Assembly (NCBI GenBank): GCA_040752895.1
Contig: JBFMHN010000004.1
Coordinates: forward strand, 1 to 64,000
DNA from: Pseudomonadota bacterium
GTDB lineage: Bacteria > Pseudomonadota > Alphaproteobacteria > GCA-2746255
Reading direction: 5' to 3'
Length of the DNA stretch: 64,000 nucleotides
Below, piece by piece: positions 1 to 9,332 of this stretch (its first letter is position 1; each line of letters opens with the position of its first letter). Made by a program: the position numbers and the translations under genes. The notes beneath the pieces are model-generated. The model was not told the origin of the DNA and made no database searches. It saw only the letters and a list, made by a program, of their open reading frames with translations.

Positions 1-20
1 AGGGGGCAGTCGGCACGCAA

Positions 21-395
21 ATGGCCGAAGGCTTCACGCCGATCCCCTCGCCGATACGCGCCGGCCTTGCAAGGCGCTGCCCGCGCTGCGGGAAAGGCAA
101 ACTCTTCCAGGCCTATCTCAAGGTCGCAGACCGGTGTTCGGTCTGCGGCCTTGATTTTTCGACCTTCGAGAAAGCCGACGGTCCGGCCGTTTTCATCATT
201 CTTATCCTTGGCTTCCTCGTCGTCGGCCTCGCCCTTGTCGTCGAGGCCCTGTACCAGCCGCCGTTCTGGGTTCATGCGCTGCTTTGGCTCCCGCTTGTCC
301 TGGGGGGCGTCTACGTCATGCTGCCGCCGCTCAAGGGCTGGATCGTCGCCGCCCACTATAAGTACCTCTCAAACCAGCGTGGCAAGGCACCTTAG
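21..395 (+). CDS. DUF983 family small membrane protein
   Basis: A 124-residue protein with two CxxC pairs (C20/C23 and C39/C42) in its first third, like a small zinc ribbon, followed by two hydrophobic segments at about 56-76 and 84-103. This is the DUF983 layout. DUF983 genes sit beside cytochrome c oxidase assembly genes in alphaproteobacteria, and here SURF1 begins one base after the stop, so the two are almost certainly co-transcribed. The gene for cytochrome oxidase subunit III probably lies just before the window (inference). The ATG is preceded by a purine-rich AGGGGGC at good distance. A role in haem-copper oxidase assembly or membrane metal handling is suggested by context only. Confidence 0.85.
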   Translation: MAEGFTPIPSPIRAGLARRCPRCGKGKLFQAYLKVADRCSVCGLDFSTFEKADGPAVFIILILGFLVVGLALVVEALYQPPFWVHALLWLPLVLGGVYVMLPPLKGWIVAAHYKYLSNQRGKAP

Positions 396-396
396 A

Positions 397-1101
397 ATGG
401 CGTTCCGCTTTCGTCCGACCTTGTGGCCGACGCTGTTGACCATTCCCGCCCTGCTTACCCTGGTGGCGCTGGGCAATTGGCAGATGGAGCGGTTTGCCTG
501 GAAGCGCGAGCTTCTGGCGACACTGGAGGCGCAGCTCGGCCAGCCGTCGGTGATCCTGCCGGCCAGCATCGCCGCGCCGGAAGCGTGGGAGTTTCGCCGC
601 GTCCGCGTGGAGGGCGTTTTTCTCCACGCCAAGGAAATGCATTTGAGCGGCCGCGCCCGCGGAGGCGTTCCCGGCGTTGAGGTCGTAACCCCGCTTCGCC
701 GGGCGGACGGCAGCGTGCTTCTCGTGAACCGGGGCTGGGTGCCGCTGGCCGAGCAGGACCCGGCCGCCCGGCCGGAAGGCTATCTTGTCGGGGGCCAAAC
801 GGTCGAAGGCGTGCTGCGCACGGAGAAACCGAAAGGGTGGTTAACACCCCCGAACGAACCGGCGAACGGCCTATGGTTCCGCCTTAGCCTTGCCGAAATG
901 GGAAAGTGGGTGGACGCAGGCCCGGTCCTGCCGGTTTTCCTTGAGGCGAGCCCGAGCGGCGTTCCGGGCCGCTACCCGGCTGGCAAAGCGCCTGAGGTTG
1001 ATCTTCCGGAAAACCATCTCGGCTACGCCATCACCTGGTACGCGCTGGCGGTTGCGCTCGTCCTTATCTATCTTATCTATCATGGGCGCCCGCGCGCCTG
1101 A
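397..1101 (+). CDS. SURF1 family cytochrome c oxidase assembly protein
   Basis: A 234-residue protein with the SURF1 topology: one transmembrane helix near the N terminus (about residues 11-29, followed by GNWQMERF), a periplasmic domain, and a second helix at the very C terminus (AITWYALAVALVLIYL). SURF1 proteins assist haem insertion into subunit I of cytochrome c oxidase. The frame is open further upstream, but that part runs through the DUF983 gene; the ATG at 397, one base after the DUF983 stop, gives the family's usual N terminus. The ETFDH-like motifs of redox enzymes are absent, as expected for an assembly factor. Confidence 0.92.
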   Translation: MAFRFRPTLWPTLLTIPALLTLVALGNWQMERFAWKRELLATLEAQLGQPSVILPASIAAPEAWEFRRVRVEGVFLHAKEMHLSGRARGGVPGVEVVTPLRRADGSVLLVNRGWVPLAEQDPAARPEGYLVGGQTVEGVLRTEKPKGWLTPPNEPANGLWFRLSLAEMGKWVDAGPVLPVFLEASPSGVPGRYPAGKAPEVDLPENHLGYAITWYALAVALVLIYLIYHGRPRA

Positions 1102-1131
1102 CCCCCGTTTGACGGATTCGGTTGACTGAAA

Positions 1132-2637
1132 ATGGCCTCGAACGCCCTCTCGCCTTACGCGCAACTCGAAGCGCGTTTCCGCAAGGTGATGCACCTTCGG
1201 GATGCGGCCGGCATGCTGCAATGGGACATGGCGACGACGATGCCGCCGGGGGGCGCCGCGTCGCGGGCCGACCAGCTCGCCACCCTTGAGGTCGTCTGCC
1301 ACGAGACGCTGGCGGATGCCGCTCTTGAGGATTTGATGGGCGCGGCCGAAGCCGAGGAAGGCACCGTGGACCCTTGGCGGGCCGCGAACCTGCGCGAGAT
1401 GCGAAGGCTCTGGCTGCACGAGAACGCCCTGCCGGTTGCTCTCGTCGCGGCGCTGGCGCGCGCTATCGCCGCCTGCGAAATGACCTGGCGGGAAGCCCGC
1501 GCCAGAGACGATTTCAAGATGCTTTGCCCCAAGCTCGGGGAGGTTCTCAGTCTGGTGCGCGAGGCAGCCGCGGCGAAGGGAGCGGTATTGGGCTGCGGCG
1601 TCTACGACGCGCTTCTCGACAGCCACGATTCGGGTCGGACGACGGCGGAGGTAGACCGCATCTTCGGTTGGTTGGAGCCGTTCCTGCGGGACTTTCTTCC
1701 GACCGTGCTCGAACACCAAAAGGCGCACCCGCCGCTCGCCGTGCCGGCCGGGCCGTTCCCGGTGGCGAAGCAGAACGAAGTAGCGACCCATTTCATGAAG
1801 GTGCTCGGCTTCGAGTTTCACAACGGTCGGCTTGACGTCAGTCACCACCCCTTCTGCGGCGGCACGCCGGACGACGTTCGGATCACGACCCGCTACGATA
1901 CGGAAGACTTCGCTTCGTCCCTGATGGCGGTTCTGCACGAGACGGGACATGCCCTCTACCAGCGGGGCCTGCCCCAGGTCTGGCGCGATCAACCGGTCGG
2001 CCGCATGCGCGGCATGACGCTCCACGAAAGCCAGTCCCTTCTTATCGAAATGCAGGCCTGCCGCGGCCGGGAATTTATTGCCTTCGCCGCTCCCTTTCTG
2101 CGCCAAGCCTTCGGCAGCGAAGGCGCGGCGTGGGAGGCTGAGAATCTTTACCGCCTCTACACCCGTGTCGCGCCCGGTTTCATCCGGGTGGACGCGGACG
2201 AGGTGACCTACCCGGCCCATATTCTTCTGCGCACCAAGCTCGAACGGGCGATGATCGCAGGCGATCTTGCGGTCAGCGACCTGCCCGGGGCCTGGCGGGA
2301 CGAGATGCGGCGGCTTTTGGGCATCGTCCCGGAAACCGATCGGGAAGGGTGTCTCCAGGATGTCCACTGGCCGGGCGGCGATTTCGGCTATTTCCCGACC
2401 TATACGTTGGGCGCGATGACGGCGGCCCAGCTTTTCGACGCCGCCAAGCGGCAACTGCCCGAACTTCTTTCGGCCCTCGCCAAGGGGGATTTCGCGCCGC
2501 TTCTCGGCTGGTTGCGGACCAACGTCCACCGCAAGGGGGCGCTTCTTGACGCGGAGGCCCTCCTACAGGAGACGACCGGCCAGCCCTTGCAGCCGGCCAT
2601 CTACCAGCGCCATCTTGCGGACCGCTATCTGGCCTGA
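1132..2637 (+). CDS. Carboxypeptidase M32 (Taq-type metallocarboxypeptidase)
   Basis: A 501-residue cytoplasmic metallopeptidase of family M32, which removes C-terminal residues from peptides using a divalent metal. The HExxH motif reads HETGH at residues 269-273 and the further glutamate ligand is in HES at 298-300. The length is the family's usual one of about 500 residues. There is no signal peptide. It lies 30 bases after SURF1, and threonine synthase follows on the same strand, so it may be part of a housekeeping run, though nothing links it functionally to its neighbours. Confidence 0.93.
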   Translation: MASNALSPYAQLEARFRKVMHLRDAAGMLQWDMATTMPPGGAASRADQLATLEVVCHETLADAALEDLMGAAEAEEGTVDPWRAANLREMRRLWLHENALPVALVAALARAIAACEMTWREARARDDFKMLCPKLGEVLSLVREAAAAKGAVLGCGVYDALLDSHDSGRTTAEVDRIFGWLEPFLRDFLPTVLEHQKAHPPLAVPAGPFPVAKQNEVATHFMKVLGFEFHNGRLDVSHHPFCGGTPDDVRITTRYDTEDFASSLMAVLHETGHALYQRGLPQVWRDQPVGRMRGMTLHESQSLLIEMQACRGREFIAFAAPFLRQAFGSEGAAWEAENLYRLYTRVAPGFIRVDADEVTYPAHILLRTKLERAMIAGDLAVSDLPGAWRDEMRRLLGIVPETDREGCLQDVHWPGGDFGYFPTYTLGAMTAAQLFDAAKRQLPELLSALAKGDFAPLLGWLRTNVHRKGALLDAEALLQETTGQPLQPAIYQRHLADRYLA

Positions 2638-2711
2638 TGTCCGGCCTTAAGCTTGCCGCCCGGGCGGACGGCGGGTAGGTTCAAGGCGGCCGATTTCGGA
2701 GACGTTGCGTT

Positions 2712-4118
2712 TTGCATTACATCAGCACCCGGGGCGAAGCGCCGGAGCTTCCTTTCGATGAGGTCTTACTCGCCGGTCTGGCGCGGGATGGCGGGCTTTA
2801 CGTGCCGGCCGACTTTCCGCGTGTCGAGGCGGCAACCCTTGAAGGGTGGCGGGACCTTCCTTACGCCGAGCTTGCCGTCCGGGTCATGACGCCCTTTCTC
2901 GACGGCAGCATCGGCGCGGCGGATTTTGCACGCCTCGTCCATGAGGCATACGCCTCTTTCGACGATCCCCGCGTCGCTCCCTTGCGGAAGTTCGACGGCA
3001 ATGGCTGGCTGCTCGAGCTTTTTCACGGGCCGACGCTGGCCTTCAAGGACTATGCCCTGCAACTCCTCGGGCGCCTCTTCGACCACGTCCTCAAGGCGCG
3101 CGGAAGCCGCCTCACGGTTCTCGGCGCCACTTCCGGCGACACCGGCTCGGCCGCGATCGAGGCGTGTCGGGGCCGCGACGCGATCGACGTCGTCATTCTT
3201 CATCCAAAGGGACGGGTTTCGGAAGTGCAGCGTCGCCAGATGACGACCGTTCTGGCGGCGAACGTTCACAACCTCGCAATCGAGGGAACCTTCGACGATT
3301 GCCAGGATCTCGTGAAGGCGATGTTTCAGGACGTTGCCTTCCGCGATAGGCTCAACCTTTCCTCGGCGAACTCGATCAACTGGGTGCGTATCCTTGCCCA
3401 GACGGTCTATTATTTTTCGGCCGCCCTGGCGCTTGGCGCACCGAAGCAGGGCATAGCCTTCGCCGTGCCGACGGGGAATTTTGGAAACGTCTACGCCGGC
3501 TATGTGGCGAAACGCATGGGCCTTCCGATCACAAGGCTTATCATCGGAACCAACCGGAACGACGTTCTAACCCGCCTTTTTACGGAAGGCGAGATGCGGA
3601 TCGCGGCGGTCGCGCCCAGTTTAAGCCCGGCGATGGACATCCAGATTCCAAGCAATTTCGAACGTCTCCTGTTCGATCTCTACGATCGGGACGCCTCCCG
3701 TGTGCGCGCCGCGATGGCGGCTTTCCGCCGGGAGGGCCGGCTGAAGCTGGAAAAGGCCATGCTCGATCGGGCGTCCGAGACGTTTTCTGCCGTCCGGATC
3801 TCCGACCAGGCGACCCTTCGCACGATCGCCAAAATCCATGAAGAAAGTGGCCTTCTGATCGATCCGCACACGGCGGTTGCCGTCGCCGCCGCCCGCCGGA
3901 TGGCGCCGGAAGCCGGCGTTCCCATCGTGGCTCTTGCTTCGGCCCACCCGGCGAAGTTCCCGGATGCGGTCGAACAGGCGACCGGCCTTCGACCCGAGCT
4001 TCCCCCCCGCCTCTCCGACCTTTTCGAACGCGAGGAACGAATGGCGATACTGCCGAACGATCTCGGCAAGGTCGAAGCCCATATCCAGGCGCGGGTTTCG
4101 AGCCGGGGCATTGCATGA
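2712..4118 (+). CDS. thrC: Threonine synthase
   Basis: A 468-residue PLP enzyme that converts O-phosphohomoserine to threonine, the last step of threonine synthesis. The PLP lysine is K112 in LAFKDYA, and the phosphate-binding GATSGDTGSAA loop is present. The start is a TTG: it gives the family N terminus (HYISTRGEAP) and has GGAGA about ten bases before it; no suitable ATG is close. Homoserine kinase, which makes the substrate, is encoded about 5 kb away on the other strand. The stop overlaps the start of the M16 peptidase gene by four bases, so the two are translationally coupled. Confidence 0.95.
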   Translation: MHYISTRGEAPELPFDEVLLAGLARDGGLYVPADFPRVEAATLEGWRDLPYAELAVRVMTPFLDGSIGAADFARLVHEAYASFDDPRVAPLRKFDGNGWLLELFHGPTLAFKDYALQLLGRLFDHVLKARGSRLTVLGATSGDTGSAAIEACRGRDAIDVVILHPKGRVSEVQRRQMTTVLAANVHNLAIEGTFDDCQDLVKAMFQDVAFRDRLNLSSANSINWVRILAQTVYYFSAALALGAPKQGIAFAVPTGNFGNVYAGYVAKRMGLPITRLIIGTNRNDVLTRLFTEGEMRIAAVAPSLSPAMDIQIPSNFERLLFDLYDRDASRVRAAMAAFRREGRLKLEKAMLDRASETFSAVRISDQATLRTIAKIHEESGLLIDPHTAVAVAAARRMAPEAGVPIVALASAHPAKFPDAVEQATGLRPELPPRLSDLFEREERMAILPNDLGKVEAHIQARVSSRGIA

Positions 4119-5371
4119 CGGTTCGGGTCTCCACCCTTGCGAACGGGCTTTGCGTCGCTGCGGACCGCATGGAAGGCGTCGCCAGCGCCACCGTCGGCAT
4201 GTGGGTCGGTGCGGGCACGCGTTACGAGAAGGCGGACATCAACGGGGTGGCGCATCTTCTCGAACACATGGCGTTCAAGGGGACGGAAACACGCTCAGCC
4301 CAGGCCATCGCCGAGGAAATCGAGGCCGTCGGCGGACAGTTGAACGCCTACACTTCGCGGGAACACACCGCCTACCATGCGCGCGTTCTAAGCGCGGACA
4401 TTGGCCTTGCCGTTGACCTTCTGGGTGACATCCTTCAGCACTCCGTCTTCGACGAACAGGAGCTTGCCCGCGAACATACGGTCGTCGCCCAGGAAATCGG
4501 CCAGGCCGAGGATGCGCCCGACGACGCGGTCTTCGATCGTTACCAGGCGGTCTGCTACCCGGCCCAGCCGATGGGCTGGCCGGTGCTGGGAACACCGACA
4601 ACGCTCAAAAACCTCACGCGCGAAACGGTCCTCGACTACCTGGCCGGGCATTACCGGGCCTCCGCCATGGTGTTGGCAGCGGCCGGCGACGTCGCGCACG
4701 AGCATCTGCTCGAACTCGCCGAAGAACGTTTTGCCGGGCTGGTGCGGGAAAAAGCGGCCCCGCCGCCGCCGGCGCGCTATGTCGGCGGAGAGATCCGGGA
4801 ATCGCGCGATCTCGAACAGTTGCACGTCGTGCTCGGGTTTAACGGCATCGGCTACCTCGATCCCGATTTCTACGCGCTTTCTGTTTATTCGACGCTGCTG
4901 GGCGGCGGCATGTCGTCGCGTCTTTTTCAGGAGGTTCGGGAAAAACGCGGCCTCGTCTATTCGATTTACAGCTTCATCTCTTGTTATGCCGATGGCGGGA
5001 TTTTCGGAATCTATGCCGGGACTGGCGAGAAGGAAGCAAGGGAGCTTATCCCGGTTGTCGCCGAGACCATCCAGGCGGCAACGCGCCAAGCGACGGAGGA
5101 GGAGCTTGAGCGCGCGAAAGCGCAGATCAAGGCCACCATCCTCATGTCGCTGGAAAGCTCGGCCGCGCGCTGCGAGCAGCTTGCGAACCAATTGCTTGTC
5201 TATGGGCGTCCCTTTTCGCCGGCGGAGATCGTGGCGAAAGTCGAGGCGGTGGACCTCGCCGCCATTGCCCGCGTCGCGCGCCGGTTATGCATGAGCGAAC
5301 CGGCTCTCGCCGCCCTGGGGCCGGTCGACCGGCTCGAGGGTTTCGATCAGTTAAAGAGACGTTTCGATTAG
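4115..5371 (+). CDS. M16 family zinc peptidase (mitochondrial processing peptidase-like)
   Basis: A 418-residue M16 (pitrilysin) peptidase of the short type related to the mitochondrial processing peptidase beta subunit and to PqqL/YmxG. The inverted zinc motif HxxEH reads HLLEH at residues 47-51, followed by MAFKGT, and the third-ligand region contains EHTVVAQEI. The C-terminal half is the inactive second M16 domain. Its coupling to thrC by ATGA overlap is a familiar arrangement in alphaproteobacteria. The substrate is unknown. No signal peptide is visible. Confidence 0.92.
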   Translation: MTVRVSTLANGLCVAADRMEGVASATVGMWVGAGTRYEKADINGVAHLLEHMAFKGTETRSAQAIAEEIEAVGGQLNAYTSREHTAYHARVLSADIGLAVDLLGDILQHSVFDEQELAREHTVVAQEIGQAEDAPDDAVFDRYQAVCYPAQPMGWPVLGTPTTLKNLTRETVLDYLAGHYRASAMVLAAAGDVAHEHLLELAEERFAGLVREKAAPPPPARYVGGEIRESRDLEQLHVVLGFNGIGYLDPDFYALSVYSTLLGGGMSSRLFQEVREKRGLVYSIYSFISCYADGGIFGIYAGTGEKEARELIPVVAETIQAATRQATEEELERAKAQIKATILMSLESSAARCEQLANQLLVYGRPFSPAEIVAKVEAVDLAAIARVARRLCMSEPALAALGPVDRLEGFDQLKRRFD

Positions 5372-5399
5372 CTCGATTGGAAAGGGCGGATAGCGGCCG

Positions 5400-5978
5400 T
5401 CAGGCGTTCCCAATTTCGCTGGAAAGCTTGCCCCAGTCGACGCCGATCTTCGCCATCGCCTTTTCCCATTTCCCGTCCATGTCGCCGTCGAAGATCAAGG
5501 GTTCGTCGGCCATGACGTTAAGCCAGCCATTGCTCCGCATTTCCATTTCCAACTGGCCGGGCGCCCAACCGGCGTAGCCGAGCGCGACCATGCTTTTCCG
5601 CGGGCCGCGGCCTTCCGCGATGTCGCGCAGAATTTCGGCGGACGCCGTCAGCGCCACGTTGGTGTCGATGCAGAGCGTGTTGTCTTGCTGATAGTCGGCG
5701 GAATGCAGGACGAAGCCGCGTTCGGATTCGACCGGTCCGCCGAAGAAAAGGCCAATCTCACGGTCGTCGCTGACGGCGTCAATTCCAAGCTGGGAAAGCA
5801 AGTCCGGCAAGGGCGCCGTGCCGATGCGCCGGTTGACGACCAGGCCCATTGCGCCTTCCAGGCTATGGGCGCACATATAAATGACGGCTCGCGCGAATCG
5901 CGGATCCTGGATTTGCGGCGTCGCAATCAAGAGTTGCCCCGCCAGATAGCCCTGGGAATTCGTTTTCATCGCTTCCAT
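5400..5978 (-). CDS. YqgE/AlgH family protein
   Basis: A 192-residue protein of the YqgE/AlgH family (DUF179), with the usual GYLAGQLLIATPQI and GLVVNRRIG segments near the N terminus and FFGGPVE in the middle. The biochemical role is not established; in Pseudomonas a homologue (AlgH) affects alginate regulation. I chose the ATG at 5978; the frame is open to a TTG at 6023, which would add 15 hydrophobic residues that are not typical of the family. Another ATG three codons on is also possible. Divergent from the ScsB/DsbD gene, with an AT-rich interval between. Confidence 0.88.
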   Translation of the reverse strand: MEAMKTNSQGYLAGQLLIATPQIQDPRFARAVIYMCAHSLEGAMGLVVNRRIGTAPLPDLLSQLGIDAVSDDREIGLFFGGPVESERGFVLHSADYQQDNTLCIDTNVALTASAEILRDIAEGRGPRKSMVALGYAGWAPGQLEMEMRSNGWLNVMADEPLIFDGDMDGKWEKAMAKIGVDWGKLSSEIGNA

Positions 5979-6060
5979 AAGACCATAAGTTTGGGCGAGC
6001 AGCGGTAAAGACAAGCTTACCAAAGCATAAAACTTTCGTGAACGCCCGCAATCCCGGTGT

Positions 6061-6080
6061 CGAATACATAATATAATAGG
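6061..6080. promoter_or_regulatory. AT-rich divergent promoter region with a TATAAT box
   Basis: The interval between the yqgE and ScsB/DsbD genes is strikingly AT-rich for this genome and contains TATAAT at 6072-6077 on the plus strand. No convincing -35 box lies 16-18 bases before it. If this box were used, transcription would begin close to 6084, leaving almost no leader for the ATG at 6086, so translation could start at an in-frame ATG at 6101 or 6110 instead. Tentative. Confidence 0.3.
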
Positions 6081-6085
6081 ATGGT

Positions 6086-8287
6086 ATGCGGCGCTTTATA
6101 ATGCTTTCAATGTGTATACCCCGCCGCTTCCGCCAAGCTGCCCCGGGGCGAGGACTTGGCATCGCAGCGCTGCTTGGCGCGGTCTTGTTGCTTGGCCTTG
6201 CCGGCCACGGCCTGGCAGCAAGTTCGCCCTGGACGAGCCAGCTGAGCTCGGAGGAGGCGCCGGCCCGCCTGCGTCTGCTGGCAGCACCGGCGGGGGACCG
6301 GGACGAGCTTCTGCTCGGGCTTGAGTTCGAATTGCTGCCGGGCTGGAAGATTTATTGGCGGACGCCAGGAGACGCCGGCTTCCCGCCGGAGATCGACTGG
6401 GCGGGCTCGGAGAATCTGGATCGCTCTTCGATCCTGTGGCCGGCGCCGGAACGGTTTCGCGTGCTGGGCCTTGACACATTTGGCTACCGCGACCGGGTCG
6501 TGCTGCCGATCCGTGCCGGCCTCAAGGACGCGACGCAACCTTTGCGCGTCCGCGCCCACGTTTCCTACCTCGTTTGCGACGTCGTCTGCATTCCCGGAGA
6601 AGCGAAGCTCGCGCTCGATGCGGCGGCGGGCATGGCGGCATCCTCGGAAAGTGAGGTGATCGCGCGGTATTTGGCCCGGGTGCCGGGGGCCGGCGCCTTC
6701 GCGGGCCTTGTCCTCGAACGGGCCGAGTTTGCGGAAACGCTTGGGCGCCTCTCGGTCATGGCGCGGGCGGAAAGCCCTTTCCACAAGCCCGACCTCTATG
6801 TGGAGGGGCCGGAAGGCTATGCCTTCGGAGCCCCGGAGGTGCGCTTCTGGGAAGGCAAGCGCCGGGCGCTCTTCCACCTGCCGGTGACGCGGTCCGCTTC
6901 TGCGCCACCGGCTTCCGCTCTGCTCGGCGCGGGCCTCCGCTTCACTCTGGTTGACGATCTGGCAAAATCGCGCCCGCGCGCGGTCGAGCGCGTCCTTCCC
7001 GTGGTCCCCGCCTCGGCCGATGCGCTTCCCGGCCGCACCCTTGCCGCCGTGCTGGCGCTCGCCTTCGTCGGCGGGCTCATCCTCAACCTCATGCCTTGCG
7101 TGCTGCCGGTTCTTTCCTTGAAGCTTTTGGCCGTCGTCGGCCATGGCGGCGCGCCGCGGGCGGAAGTACGCAAGGGTTTTCTGGCGTCGGCCGCCGGCAT
7201 CCTTGTCGCCTTTCTTACACTGGCGGGGGGGATCGCCTTTTTGCGCGGTGCCGGGGTGGCGGTCGGCTGGGGGTTTCAGTTCCAGTCCCCCTTCTTCCTT
7301 CTCGCCATGACGGCCGTGCTCGTGCTTTTTGCCGCCAATCTCTGGGGCCTCTTCGAAATCCGGTTGCCTTCAAGCCTACAAAGCGGGCTGGCCGAACGGG
7401 GCGGCGGGCATGGCTTGACCGGCCATTTCCTGACCGGCGTTTTCGCCACCTTGCTCGCCACGCCGTGTTCGGCGCCCTTCCTTGGCACCTCGATCGGTTT
7501 CGCCCTTTCGCGGGGGCTGCAGGAAATCTTCGCCATTTTTCTGGCGTTGGGGGTGGGCTTTGCTTTCCCCTATCTTCTCGTCGCTCTGTTCCCGGGGGTT
7601 GCCTCGCATCTGCCGAGGCCGGGGCCCTGGATGGGGCACTTGCGGCGCCTTTTGGGTGTAGCCCTCATCGGGACGGCGGTTTGGCTGCTTGGGGTGCTGG
7701 CGGCGGGTGTAGGCGCGCCTTCCGCCTTCGCCATCGGCGGTCTGTTGGCGCTTCTCCTGCTCGTCCTCGTGCTTGGCGGGCGGTTCCCGGAAAGAAAAGC
7801 CGCGTTTCGCGTGCTGGCGGCCGTCTTGCTGCTCTCGCCTTTGCTGATCACGGTCGCTGCCCCGCCGCCTGGGCCAGGCGTTGCCGGGAAAACGGACGCC
7901 GGCCCTTGGCGGGCCTTCGACGCCGCGGCGATCCCGGCCTTGGTGGAGGAAGGCCGCGTCGTCTTTGTGGACGTCACGGCGGAATGGTGCCTCACCTGCC
8001 AGGCGAACAAGGCGATCGTCCTCGACCGCGGTGCGGTGGCTGAAAAACTGAACAGCGGCGCCGTTATTGCCATGCGCGCCGACTGGACGCGGCCCGATGC
8101 GGAAATCGCCGCCTACCTCGCCCAATTCGGCCGCTTTGGCATTCCCTTCAACGTCGTTTACGGGCCGGGCGCGCCGACCGGCATCCCTTTGCCCGAGCTT
8201 CTGTCCGGCGAGGCCGTGCTCGAGGCCATGGCGCGGGCGGCCCGGACCGCCGCGCCGCCGCTTGCCAAAAGCCCTTATGGAAATTGA
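6086..8287 (+). CDS. ScsB/DsbD-type protein-disulfide reductase
   Basis: A 733-residue membrane protein that moves electrons from cytoplasmic thioredoxin to the periplasm. In order: an N-terminal signal segment (to about residue 46); a periplasmic domain with the pair C164/C168 in CDVVC; a multi-helix DsbD membrane domain (about 315-600) with cysteines C338 (MPCVLP) and C461 (TPCSAPF); and a C-terminal periplasmic thioredoxin domain with C635LTC638. The large N-terminal domain with a GWKIYWRTPGDAG motif resembles ScsB proteins, linked to copper tolerance, more than classical DsbD; ScsB is the better label but the partner (ScsC) is not visible next door. A peroxiredoxin follows on the same strand. 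Confidence 0.9.
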   Translation: MRRFIMLSMCIPRRFRQAAPGRGLGIAALLGAVLLLGLAGHGLAASSPWTSQLSSEEAPARLRLLAAPAGDRDELLLGLEFELLPGWKIYWRTPGDAGFPPEIDWAGSENLDRSSILWPAPERFRVLGLDTFGYRDRVVLPIRAGLKDATQPLRVRAHVSYLVCDVVCIPGEAKLALDAAAGMAASSESEVIARYLARVPGAGAFAGLVLERAEFAETLGRLSVMARAESPFHKPDLYVEGPEGYAFGAPEVRFWEGKRRALFHLPVTRSASAPPASALLGAGLRFTLVDDLAKSRPRAVERVLPVVPASADALPGRTLAAVLALAFVGGLILNLMPCVLPVLSLKLLAVVGHGGAPRAEVRKGFLASAAGILVAFLTLAGGIAFLRGAGVAVGWGFQFQSPFFLLAMTAVLVLFAANLWGLFEIRLPSSLQSGLAERGGGHGLTGHFLTGVFATLLATPCSAPFLGTSIGFALSRGLQEIFAIFLALGVGFAFPYLLVALFPGVASHLPRPGPWMGHLRRLLGVALIGTAVWLLGVLAAGVGAPSAFAIGGLLALLLLVLVLGGRFPERKAAFRVLAAVLLLSPLLITVAAPPPGPGVAGKTDAGPWRAFDAAAIPALVEEGRVVFVDVTAEWCLTCQANKAIVLDRGAVAEKLNSGAVIAMRADWTRPDAEIAAYLAQFGRFGIPFNVVYGPGAPTGIPLPELLSGEAVLEAMARAARTAAPPLAKSPYGN

Positions 8288-8339
8288 GGATGATTTTAGT
8301 TCGGTGTTCCCGTTAACCTAAGGGCTTCGGGACAAGAAC

Positions 8340-8357
8340 GCGCCCCGTTCGGGGCGC
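8340..8357 (+). other. GC-rich hairpin between scsB-like gene and peroxiredoxin
   Basis: Perfect inverted repeat GCGCCCC-GTTC-GGGGCGC (7-bp stem, 4-base loop) in the short gap before the peroxiredoxin. No T run follows, so it is not a standard intrinsic terminator. It may end or stabilise the upstream transcript or sit in the peroxiredoxin leader; a GGGGAGAG ribosome site follows at 8361-8368. Confidence 0.4.
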
Positions 8358-8375
8358 TAAGGGGAGAGAACGCGA

Positions 8376-8858
8376 ATGGCAATCAAGGAAGGCGACAAGA
8401 TTCCATCGGTAACGGTTCACCGGATGACGAAGGAAGGACCGAAGACGGTCTCCACGGACGAACTCTTCAAAGGAAAGCGCGCCGTCCTCATCGGCGTGCC
8501 CGGGGCCTTCACGCCGGTCTGCTCGAACCAGCACCTGCCCGGCTTCGTGAAGAACGCCGGCGTCATCAAGGGAAAAGGGGTGGACATGATCGCCTGTATT
8601 TCCGTGAACGACGCGTTCGTGATGGATTCGTGGGCGAAATCTCAAAACACCGGCGACGATGTCGTCATGCTTGCCGACGGCAATGGCGCCTTCACGAAGG
8701 CGGCCGGGCTGGAGCTGGACGGCAGCGGCTTCGGCCTCGGCACGCGTTCCCGGCGTTTCGCGATGGTCATCGAGAACGGCGTCGTGAAGACCTTGAAGCT
8801 CGAGGAAGGCGGCAAGCTTGACGTCAGCACGGCCGAAAACATCCTGGCCGCCCTCTAG
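8376..8858 (+). CDS. Peroxiredoxin, Prx5 type
   Basis: A 160-residue thiol peroxidase of the Prx5 (AhpC/TSA redoxin) family, reducing hydrogen peroxide and organic peroxides. The peroxidatic cysteine is C49 in the motif PGAFTPVCS, and no second conserved cysteine is placed for an atypical two-Cys mechanism beyond C69 in the IACISVND segment, so reduction may depend on glutaredoxin or glutathione as in bacterial Prx5 proteins (family knowledge). A strong GGGGAGAG ribosome site precedes the ATG. It converges on rnhA with a four-base overlap of stop regions. Confidence 0.93.
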   Translation: MAIKEGDKIPSVTVHRMTKEGPKTVSTDELFKGKRAVLIGVPGAFTPVCSNQHLPGFVKNAGVIKGKGVDMIACISVNDAFVMDSWAKSQNTGDDVVMLADGNGAFTKAAGLELDGSGFGLGTRSRRFAMVIENGVVKTLKLEEGGKLDVSTAENILAAL

Positions 8859-9322
8859 CCGTTTCTTTCTCCGCCTTTATTTTCGGCCGCTTCCCGGATG
8901 GCCTGGCGGGCGAGTTCGTCGGCGCGTTCGTTTTCGGGGTGGCCGGTATGGCCGCGGACCCAGTGCCACTCGACCTCGTGGGCGCTCAAGGCCGCCTCGA
9001 GGCGCCGCCATAAATCCTGGTTCTTTACCGGCTTCCGATTCGCCGTCCGCCAGCCGTTCGTCTTCCAGTTCTTAAGCCAGGCGGTGATGCCTTCCTTGAG
9101 GTAGGTGCTGTCCGTATAAAGCCGCGCCTTGATGGGTCGCTTGAGCGCCTCAAGCGCCTGGATCGCCGCCATCAGCTCCATCCGGTTGTTCGTAGTCTCC
9201 GCCTCACTGCCCAAGATTTCGCGGGTTTTATCGCGAAAGCGCAGGATGGCGCCCCACCCGCCGGGGCCCGGGTTGCCGCTGCACGCCCCGTCGGTGAAGA
9301 TGTCGACGACCTCTTCTTTCAT
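8855..9322 (-). CDS. rnhA: Ribonuclease HI
   Basis: A 155-residue RNase H that cuts the RNA strand of RNA-DNA hybrids. The acidic active-site residues are visible at D11 ([11 protein letters not shown]), E49 (NRMELMAA), D71 (YTDSTYL) and D135 (NERADELA), and the handle-type basic region ([16 protein letters not shown]) is present as in E. coli RNase HI. The ATG at 9322 is preferred over the GTG immediately before it. Homoserine kinase lies ten bases upstream in the same direction, a common pairing in alphaproteobacteria. Confidence 0.96.
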   Translation of the reverse strand: MKEEVVDIFTDGACSGNPGPGGWGAILRFRDKTREILGSEAETTNNRMELMAAIQALEALKRPIKARLYTDSTYLKEGITAWLKNWKTNGWRTANRKPVKNQDLWRRLEAALSAHEVEWHWVRGHTGHPENERADELARQAIREAAENKGGERNG

Positions 9323-9332
9323 CACCTTCTCT